Source: CAVQTK01 sp963716455 (lineage in GTDB: Bacteria; Pseudomonadota; Gammaproteobacteria; Coxiellales; Coxiellaceae). Taken from it: 64,000 nucleotides of DNA. The DNA is taken from the NCBI GenBank assembly GCA_963716455.1, contig CAVQTK010000007.1, forward strand, positions 61,847 to 125,846, in the 5' to 3' direction. The position numbers were made by a program, and so were the translations under genes. Under the pieces are notes generated by a model, which was not told where the DNA came from, did not search any database, and saw nothing but the letters and a program-made list of their open reading frames with translations. Of this stretch, positions 57,347-64,000 are shown piece after piece (within the stretch, counting starts at the first letter, position 1; each line of letters begins with the position of its first letter).

Positions 57347-57904
57347 TCACAACTTACACCTGTGGTTTTTGTAAAGATTTATTTTAAGTAAATAAGGATT
57401 CCTCAAAAAACGTTGACGATAACGTTCTATTTCAGATTTAACTCCTGGTTCATTACTTTGATTCAATTTACGAATAAAATCATTTGCATTTACTAGACGC
57501 TGACATAACATTTGGGAAATGTTATAACTAATAAGTAAAATTCCTACATGTTTAGCATGAATTAAATCCCGAAATTTTTGTCCTTCAATAGTCTGAAGGG
57601 TTGAATTTTCCGCAGCAGTAATAGTAGCAGAACGCTTTTTTTGTCCAAAAACACACATTTCACCAATTACGGCACCGCTTTCTATGGTAGCAACAAATGG
57701 ACGCCCTCCGGAAGCGTTAAGGTCTTGATCTAATAAAACTTCTAATTTCCCATTTTTTAATAAATACATTACATCGCCCACATCATTTTGGCGAACGAGT
57801 ACTTCACCTTTTTTAATATTAAGTTCATGGGAAAAAATATTTAAAAATTCATCAACATATTTTTTTTCCACACCTTCAAATAACAAACTATTATGTAAAT
57901 CCAT
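57347..57904 (-). CDS. Cyclic-nucleotide-binding domain protein
   Basis: A 185-residue protein with a single Crp-type cNMP-binding beta barrel (about 8-125): LVRQNDVGDVMYLLKNGKLEV, GAVIGEMCVFGQKKRSATI and TLQTIEG. The phosphate-binding cassette (GEM...RSAT) has the conserved Glu and Arg. After a helix, the C-terminus has no helix-turn-helix, so this is not a Crp-like DNA-binding regulator. It lies 13 bp downstream of the glutamate dehydrogenase gene on the same strand, suggesting a linked function, but none is known to me. Confidence 0.75.
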   Translation of the reverse strand: MDLHNSLLFEGVEKKYVDEFLNIFSHELNIKKGEVLVRQNDVGDVMYLLKNGKLEVLLDQDLNASGGRPFVATIESGAVIGEMCVFGQKKRSATITAAENSTLQTIEGQKFRDLIHAKHVGILLISYNISQMLCQRLVNANDFIRKLNQSNEPGVKSEIERYRQRFLRNPYLLKINLYKNHRCKL

Positions 57905-57917
57905 AGGTTCGAATTCC

Positions 57918-59144
57918 TTATAATCCTAGAGTCAATTTGGCTTTGATTACCCGTCCAATTCCAATTAAAAATGCGGCTTCACGAAGATTACAGTTCATGG
58001 CTTTGGCAGTTTTTACAACACGATCAAATGCATCAGTCATATAAATCAGAAGTTGCGATTGTATATATTCTAGTGACCATCGATATTGTTGAATATTTTG
58101 CACCCATTCGAAATAAGAGACTGTCACTCCCCCAGCATTAGCAAGAATATCGGGTAATACTAAAATACCTCTTCGTTGAAAAATTTCATCTGCTTCGGGT
58201 AAAGTAGGTCCATTAGCGGCCTCAACAATATATTGACATTGCACCAGCTCTGCAATTCTTTTGGTAAAAACATCACCTAACGCTGCGGGAATTAACACAT
58301 CACACTCAGTTGTTAATACTTCTTCATTACTAATAGATTTTCCGCCATCATAACCAACTAAGGTGTGGTGAGTGTCATAATAAGATTTTACCTCTGGGAT
58401 ATTAAGTCCCTCAGAATGATAAATTCCACTATTCACATCGGACACAGCTAATACTTTCGCCCCTTTTTCATATAAAATGCGGGCGGTATTATAACCCACA
58501 TTACCAAAACCTTGAATGGAAATTCGTGCTCCTTGTAAAGACTTATTTTCTAACTTATAAAGGCATTCTGTCGTAATAACTACTCCTCGACCCGTAGCCT
58601 CTTCACGCCCCTCTGATCCATATAAAAAAAGGGGCTTACCTGTCACAACAGCTGGAGAGAACCCATGATATTTACTATATTCTGACATAATCCAAGCCAT
58701 AATTTGCGCATTAGTATTAACATCAGGAGCCATAATGTCTGTGTGTGGCCCAATAATTTCTTTTATTTTCAAAGTAAAAGTCTTGGTAATACGTTCTAAT
58801 TCAGATTGGGATAAAGTAGCTGGATCACATGAAATGCCACCTTTTGCTCCTCCATAAGGAAGTCGCAATAATGCTGTCTTCCAAGTCATTAATGAAGCTA
58901 AGGATAACACCTCCTCTTCATCAACTGTTGGGTGATACCTAGCCCCCCTTCATAGGCCCTTAAAGCATTATTGTGTTGAACACGATAGCCTGTAAAATTA
59001 GCTAGACGTCCATTATCTAATTCAATTGTTACATCAGTTTTAACTACACGAAAGGGTATTTCAAATAGATTGAGCCAAACTTCCTGAAATATCTAATAAA
59101 CGGACAGCCTGACTTAAATAATGTTTAGTGGCTTCAATCCCCAT
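57918..59144 (-). pseudogene. gdhA: Glutamate (Leu/Phe/Glu-type) dehydrogenase, two frameshifts near the 5' end
   Basis: Oxidatively deaminates glutamate to 2-oxoglutarate. The open ~330-codon part has the catalytic RLPYGGAKGG, PHTDIMAPDVNT, TGRGVVITTE, the Rossmann ISIQGFGNVGYN and AANGPTLPEADE, ending at 57918. Upstream the frame from ATG 59144 reads MGIEATKHYLSQAVRLLD, then shifted EVWLNLFEIPFRVVKTDV and GYRVQHNNALRAYEGG, then YHPTVDEEEV. Breaks near 59080 and 58946 compensate each other in length (409 codons). The enzyme class is clear; Glu against Leu specificity is less so. Confidence 0.8.
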
Positions 59145-59158
59145 AACTTCCTCCAATT

Positions 59159-61068
59159 TTACTGATTGAGGGTTTTCTCAATCTTTATTTTTGCCTTATC
59201 CATAGCACTTTTAACATAAGCCTGAGTACTCCAATTCGCCCCAACGTTTAGTTAATTCAGTTTGTAATTGTTGCTTTGCTGTGGGAGATATTTTGGCATA
59301 GTTCGCATTTTGCATACTATCTAATTGGATAATAGCGTAATCTTTTTGCGTTAACAATACAGTTGTTACGGGCTTTTTATGGTGGGGACTGGGCGTTAAA
59401 CTGAAGACGGCTTTCAATATTTGCGCGGGCGCAACTTTATCTTGCCGTGATACATTGTTTTTTCGACCCAAGTTAAATGATAACGATTAGCTAATGTGGC
59501 GACACTTTCTCCCTTCTCCAAAGCGTTTTGAATTTCATAAGCTTGAAGACCCGCTTTTTTCTGTGCTTCTTCTTTTTGTAAAGATTGTCGAATTTTCTCA
59601 CTCACTGCATTTAAATCTTGTATTTTACTGGGGCGATGCTCTATTGCTCTTAACACAATATAGTTTCCTCCTTGCAAATCAATTAAAGGACTATTATTAC
59701 CTTGCTTAAGAACCTCGTCACTAAAAGCAGCTGCTAAAATTTTAGGATCAGCCAATAAATCTTGTTTTTGAGAACCTGGTAGGCCCTGACATGAAAGCCA
59801 TGGACTAGTTTGAATAGGCAATTTTAAGGCTTTTGCTGCTTCCTGCAAAGAAGAAGGGTTAGTATAAGTCAAATCCGCCAATTGCTCACTTTCAGTATTA
59901 ACCAATTGATTGATCTTCTGCTGGCGAATTCGCTGTTCAATTTGCTGATGCACTTCAGCTAAGGATAGAGTTTTAGGTTCTTCAGTTTTTTGCAATTGCA
60001 CTATAGCCAATCCTTCAGGCAAAACAAAAGGTTCTGATACTTGACCAATTGACAATTTAGATAATGTGTCAGTTAAAATGTTTGAAGAGTTATCACTTCT
60101 TATCCATTCATTAGTCTGAACCATAGGAAAAAATTTTTCTAAGGCAATTGTGCGATAGGTTTGCCTTGTTTAAGCTCTCCCTGCCATTTTTTTAGAAGTT
60201 CACTGGCCCTTTGTCTTTGCTGAGTGCTCACATTAGCAGGAACTTTAATCAACACCTTATTAATCAACCAACGCTTTGGGATTTTGAATTGAGCAAGATT
60301 TTCTCGATAATATTGCTGAATTTCAGCAGGAGATATGGTCACTTGTGACGTTAATTTTGCAGGTGTCAACAATAAATAGGCTAGCTTAATCTCTTCCGGT
60401 GACATAAATTGATCTTTATTTTTGGTATAATAAATTTTAATTTGATTAATTGTAGGATTAGATTGAGCTATAAACTGTCCAGTAGGTAAAATAAAGTAGC
60501 CAAAACTACGTCTCTGTTCAAAGAGGCTATAAGCTTGTGCCAATTCTCCCGGTAATAAAAAAGCACTTTGGCGTATTCCCAAAGAAGGCAAATCAATTAA
60601 TAAGGAAGCTTGTAAATGTTGTAAAAAAAACTCTGGAGTAAATGCATGTCCGGATAAAAGCTGACGAAATCGTTCTGGGGAGAAACGGCCATTAACTTGA
60701 AATTCAGGAATTCCTAATATAGCCTGTTGGACTTGTTCCATGCTTACACGAAACCCCTGTTTCTCTGCTGTTTGTAACAGTACATTATCAGCAATCAATT
60801 GCTGCAAAGCCATGTTTCGCAATTGGTTCTGCACTGCGGGATCTAATGGACCACCACGTTGAGTGTAAAGTTTCTGTAATTCTTCGTAAGTACGAGTTAC
60901 TTGGCTAACAGTAATTTTTTTACCGTTAACACTAGCAACTACTGTTTGTTGACCAGAGTTTTGAGTCAGATAGTATTCTAATCCCCACAAAACAAAAGCT
61001 GCTGCAATGACGGACATAATGATCCATGCTATCCAGCCCTGAGTATATTTTCTGATATTTTGTAGCAT
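59159..61068 (-). pseudogene. ppiD: Periplasmic chaperone PpiD (three frameshifts)
   Basis: Inner-membrane-anchored chaperone with a SurA-like N-terminal domain and a parvulin-like PPIase domain, helping proteins leave the Sec translocon. The first part (61068 to 60139) has WIAWIIMSVIAAAFVLWGLEYYL (membrane anchor), then VNGKKITVSQVTRTYEE and FSPERFRQLLSG. After shifts it continues with GQVSEPFVLPEGLAIVQLQ (parvulin), KAGLQAYEIQNALEKGESV, and finally AYVKSAMDKAKIKIEKTL to 59159. Breaks are near 60135, in an A run near 59455, and near 59225. Full length would be ~636 residues, as usual. Confidence 0.88.
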
Positions 61069-61230
61069 GGTAATAACTCACTCTGTCCAAGCTTGTCGCA
61101 TATCTAGACGCCCATCCATGGCCAACACTATCCACCTGTCTCATACTCGGACACATATCCACATAGGATGAACTAAATTAACGTAAATACTGACTTCACA
61201 TGTGTTACGCTTTTACCCACGATTTATTAT

Positions 61231-61307
61231 TGGCGGAGTGGACGGGGCTCGAACCCGCGACCCCCGGCGTGACAGGCCGGTATTCTAACCAACTGAACTA
61301 CCACTCC
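61231..61307 (-). tRNA. tRNA-Asp (GTC)
   Basis: The reverse strand has acceptor GGAGTGG pairing with CCACTCC, D-arm TTCAGTTGGTTAGAA, anticodon loop CTGTCAC with anticodon GTC, T-arm GGGTTCGAGCCC, discriminator G and an encoded CCA. It follows tRNA-Val by 5 bp. Confidence 0.97.
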
Positions 61308-61312
61308 TCCGA

Positions 61313-61388
61313 TGGTGGGTGCTGAGGGGATCGAACCCCCGACATTCGCCTTGTAAGGGCGACGCTCTACCAGCTGAGCTAAGCACCC
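61313..61388 (-). tRNA. tRNA-Val (TAC)
   Basis: The reverse strand has acceptor GGGTGCT with AGCACCC, D-arm AGCTCAGCTGGTAGAGC, anticodon loop CTTACAA with anticodon TAC, T-arm GGGGGTTCGATCCCC, discriminator A and an encoded CCA. It lies between hupB and ppiD with tRNA-Asp, probably as one transcript. Confidence 0.97.
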
Positions 61389-61558
61389 AGTTTTAACTTG
61401 CAATAAATAGGAATTTTATTCCTATCCTTACAAGCTTTACCTGCAAAAAAATCGCATATGCAAGCTCTAACAAGTTAATTTTCAGATAACTTCAAAGATA
61501 AACATTCAATCTATAAACATATTCAAGGGTCTGGGATTACAAGAATTTAAATATATTA

Positions 61559-61837
61559 TCAATTATTCATTAACTGCGTTTTGAGTTTCTTACCAGCCTT
61601 GAACTTAATCACTTTGGATGCAGGTATATCTATTTTTTTCCCAGTTCTTGGATTGCGGCCGGTCCGTGCAGCACGAGTCCCAACTTTAAAGCTGCCAAAA
61701 CCCAGCAATGCCACTTCTACACCTTGTTTCATAGCATCTGTAATTACATCTAATACAGAAACCAAGGCTTTTTCAGCATCAGCTTTACTAAAGCCTGCGT
61801 TATTAACAATTTGATCAATCAATTCATTTTTATTCAT
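61559..61837 (-). CDS. hupB: DNA-binding protein HU
   Basis: Histone-like protein that bends DNA. From the ATG at 61837 it reads MNKNELIDQIVNNAGFSKADAEKAL, with the hallmark beta-arm GFGSFKVGTRAARTGRNPRTGK. The 92 residues match HU. An extra ATG upstream (61849) is less likely. IHF is disfavoured by the GRNPRTGKKIDIPASKV sequence. Gene order hupB-tRNAs-ppiD is typical; lon is not in the window on its other side. Confidence 0.94.
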   Translation of the reverse strand: MNKNELIDQIVNNAGFSKADAEKALVSVLDVITDAMKQGVEVALLGFGSFKVGTRAARTGRNPRTGKKIDIPASKVIKFKAGKKLKTQLMNN

Positions 61838-62119
61838 AAAACTCCCCAAACAACTTTTTCGGCTAAATCCCTAGGTTTAGCTTTTATATCAAGCTCTGGA
61901 GCTTGCTGTCAAGGGTTAACCCGGTTTAATGATTAGACTTCTTCAAAACCCGTATTTTGGACTAATGCAAGGCGGGTTGCTCAAGGAGCGGGGTTTACAA
62001 CACACGCAGCAGTAAGCCGAAAGACGAAGTTTGGAAAGAAGTCTAATAACGAATCACCTACTTAAGAAATTATTAATACCAACAATGCGCAGCATCCCCG
62101 CCGCTGCTCATTCGCTCCC
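61838..62119. other. hupB upstream region carrying repeat copy 3
   Basis: About 280 bp between hupB and the pilin-like gene. The right half and middle hold the dispersed repeat at 61931-62048. The ~90 bp nearest hupB would contain its promoter and ribosome-binding site (GGGGAG just before the start). Confidence 0.45.
61931..62048 (-). repeat. Dispersed AGACTTCTT repeat, copy 3
   Basis: Bounded by AGACTTCTT on the left and AAGAAGTCT on the right, perfect 9-bp inverted ends. Read on the reverse strand it runs AGACTTCTTTCCAAACTTCG, CTTACTGCTGCG, CCCCGCTCC, CGCCTTGCATTAG, CAAAATACGGG, matching copy 2 throughout. This is the best-preserved copy. Confidence 0.7.
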
Positions 62120-62495
62120 CTATTTCATTAGACTCAACAAAACTCCGCATGAATCTTCGTGTAACTGCAAATCTATAGGAACTGCCTGAATAACATAACT
62201 TGTTTCACTTACTGTTTGAATCAAAAATTGATAAGCATGATCATCACTATTAGGGCTAATTCCCAAGCTCTCTAAGGTAAGCTCCTTCATAAAGTATCAT
62301 GAGTACTATAAAAAGATTCCAATCTGGCTGGCCAGAATGAAATAGACTAATTCCTGCCTGGTTACGTCTAGCTTTAATCAAATAACTGCTGTAGCTTGGG
62401 TAAGCTATTTTTATTAATACAGCCATTAAAGCCATAGTGATTAAAAGTTCTAATAAAGAAAATCCCTGACAATTTTGCATCAGTTTACTCAGCAT
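62120..62495 (-). pseudogene. Type IV pilin-like protein (PilE-type), frameshifted
   Basis: The N-terminus MLSKLMQNCQGFSLLELL has the prepilin peptidase site (QG^FSLLELL with Glu at +5) followed by the hydrophobic alpha helix ITMALMAVLIKIAYPSYSSY. The frame then shifts: LESFYSTHDTL in one frame, LTLESLGISPNSDDHAY and IDLQLHEDSCGVLLSLMK in another, ending at 62120. The pattern RRNQAGISL then a Cys-containing tail fits minor pilins/PilE. About three indels are needed to join the ~125 codons. Whether the pilin is functional cannot be told. Confidence 0.65.
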
Positions 62496-62882
62496 ATAAA
62501 AACCTATACAAGCTTTAGCTTAGAATCTACTATGTTTGTCATGTCACCCTAACAATTAGTTAACAAGCAGGCAATACCGAATTTGATTTATTTATCTTTG
62601 CTATCATCATGGACATATAACAGTTGTTTTTTGTCTTTTCTTGATGTGGATTTACAAATTTCTTGTTCTCTTTTAGAATGAATAATTACGACATTTAGAA
62701 AAAAACTTGTCATTTGCACAAAAATAGGTATCATGTTTTTTTGTTATTTTGAAATTAGATTTGTGGAGCCCCATCTCATAGTGGACAATACTCAGAATAT
62801 CTGACCCTGTTGAGAGAAATTTTCATTCACAAATTGGCAAAGAGGAGTTCCAAGCTACAGTGTGGTCTAAAGTATAAATGTT
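62496..62882. other. Intergenic region before tRNA-Lys
   Basis: About 390 bp, AT-rich, without a supported gene. It holds the upstream region of the pilin-like gene and the promoter of tRNA-Lys. No repeat or hairpin of note was found. Confidence 0.4.
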
Positions 62883-62955
62883 GGGCCGTTAGCTCAGTCG
62901 GTAGAGCAGCGGACTTTTAATCCGTTGGTCCCGCGTTCAAATCGCGGACGGCCCA
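62883..62955 (+). tRNA. tRNA-Lys (TTT)
   Basis: Acceptor GGGCCGT pairs with ACGGCCC, D-arm AGCTCAGTCGGTAGAGC, anticodon loop CTTTTAA with anticodon TTT, T-arm CGCGTTCAAATCGCG. The sequence after the discriminator A is CTT, so CCA is not encoded, unlike the other three tRNAs in this window. It lies next to a tyrosine integrase gene, so it may be an integration target. Confidence 0.96.
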
Positions 62956-63102
62956 CTTATAAATCAAATACTTACGCGATTTTCCGAACTGTTCAAAAAT
63001 TTATCGTAGGGACTTTTGCAGGCAATATTCCTTTCCACTTCCATCAAGCTTACGCTTGAACAGGAGAGGCAGCTCCCCAACTTTCCCTCTTGTCAAAGTT
63101 AG

Positions 63103-64000
63103 TCAGAATGGGCGTGCTCCAGTGAACGATCTGCATCGGAAAACCTTATTGGCTGCTGCCAACAGATCGCCAATTTCTCCCGCACAATAATGCGTCTGTA
63201 ATTTTTGATCGAACGATGCCCAAGCAAGCTTGACTGTATTTCAAAACTCACTCCAGCAGAACGTAAACGCCTCCCGTAGCTGTGTTTCAAGTCGTGAACT
63301 CTTACTCGAACCCAATCCTGTACTTTGACGCGCTTTTTTCCATCCCTGAATTTAGCATGCGATAAAGTGGTCTACCCCGGTAAGTGAAGACATAAATGGG
63401 ATCTGCTTCCCTTCACTTCTTCAATCACCTTTTTCGCCTGCTCATTTAGTACCACCAGTCGATCATCACTATTCTTGACCCAGGTTCCCGGTATAATAAA
63501 TACTGAAATATTCTCTAGTTCAGGAATACGCACTTCCCACTCCCATCGCACTTGGCATTGTTCCCGGTCCCGACAGCCCGTATTCACTGCAAATAAAGCC
63601 ATATGCCTTAAATGCAGTGGTAATTCAGCAAATAATCGATCTTGCTCTTCCCAGCTTAAGGGATAAGGCTTGCGCCTTACCCGGTCTTTCATCCAGTAAT
63701 TTAATGGTTGGGGCTTGGTGCAGCCATGTGAGACCATGCTCATCCATCCACTCCGTCGCAGCGAGCTTTAGAATCCGCCTCGTTAGCTGCAAGCCGTGAT
63801 TGATCGTGCGAGGGCTAACCTGATCCTTTCGCCGTGCTTCAATAAAGGATTGTAACGTGCCAATATGAACCGATTCTAAAGGCAAATCGCCAATAAAAGG
63901 ATCCAAAGCCTTTACTGTAAACGCGTCCATCTTTCGCGAACGTTTATGTTGATTTTCCATAAGGAGCAATACTGAATCTGTCCAATAAATAATTAACAGT
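63103..64000 (-). pseudogene. Tyrosine site-specific recombinase (phage/ICE integrase), frameshifted and cut by the window end
   Basis: Pieces of one integrase lie in different frames. The core-binding part (63969-63625) contains IGTLQSFIEARRKDQVSPRTINHGLQLTRRIL. The catalytic part has NTGCRDREQC with the first catalytic Arg, then after shifts VHDLKHSYGRRLRSAG (HxxR) and SLLGHRS, and a final ITTHY-like segment (LQTHYCAGEIGDLLAAANKV), so the active-site Tyr is present, ending at TGA 63103. At least three indels are needed. The frame remains open at 64000. It converges on tRNA-Lys. Confidence 0.8.

Noticed and set aside
60932..61162. 76-codon minus-strand open frame overlapping the start of ppiD
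   Set aside because: It is out of frame with ppiD, which has a clear membrane-anchor start at 61068; the extra frame has no homology or ribosome-binding site.
62256..62495. The 79-codon pilin open frame as a complete gene
   Set aside because: The conserved downstream pilin sequence continues in other frames to 62120, so the short frame is a truncated reading.

Overview
The window is an AT-rich gammaproteobacterial chromosome segment made mostly of housekeeping genes in classic gammaproteobacterial gene orders: rluC-rpmF-plsX-fabH-fabD-fabG, miaB-phoH-ybeY-corC-lnt, leuS-lptE-holA-nadD, accD-folC-dedD-cvpA-purF, fimV-truA, tpiA-secG-tRNA-Leu-nuoA to nuoN, and hupB-tRNA-Val-tRNA-Asp-ppiD. Low GC, compact operons, an ankyrin-repeat protein, a large disrupted effector-like gene, a secreted DM9-repeat protein and a secreted pepsin-like protein together suggest a host-associated member of the Legionellales, such as a Coxiella/Rickettsiella-type bacterium. 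That placement is inference from gene content; no rRNA is present.

Layout. 1-4.4 kb: fatty-acid/phospholipid operon on the minus strand, with rpmF and rluC. 5.0-7.2 kb: RNase E on plus. 7.3-10.1 kb: arginine ABC transporter artPJQM on minus, divergent from argR, with an ARG-box-like operator between them. 11-15.4 kb: one long effector-like reading frame cut by many frameshifts. 15.5-20.6 kb: miaB (five single-base frameshifts), phoH, ybeY, corC, lnt. 21-25 kb: an accessory insertion splitting the lnt/leuS cluster: an ankyrin gene with two frameshifts, a 205-bp palindromic MITE-like element, and a TraI_2-like protein whose HD motif is degenerate. 25-29.7 kb: leuS, lptE, holA, nadD. 29.7-34.4 kb: mixed genes (aspartic protease, DM9 lectin-like protein, rpmE, dusA, RhaT-family transporter). 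34.5-41.4 kb: purF to fimV, all on minus. 41.4-56 kb: the complete complex I locus nuoA-N on minus. 56-62 kb: tRNA-Leu, secG, tpiA, a cyclic-nucleotide-binding protein, glutamate dehydrogenase, ppiD, two tRNAs, hupB. 62-64 kb: a pilin-like gene, tRNA-Lys and a damaged tyrosine integrase running off the end.

The most striking global signal is the distribution of frameshifts. Frames are intact for tens of kilobases, then indels cluster in miaB, in the 11-13.5 kb effector, in gdh/ppiD, in the pilin and integrase, and above all in complex I. There the count rises from one per gene in nuoA-D to eight or more in nuoG, falls to one in nuoI and is zero in nuoJ-N. The translated protein stays conserved across almost every break. 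This looks more like local sequence-quality loss than old decay, but only resequencing can settle it. A ~115-bp dispersed repeat with AGACTTCTT ends occurs three times, and no CRISPR array, rRNA or intact insertion sequence was seen.
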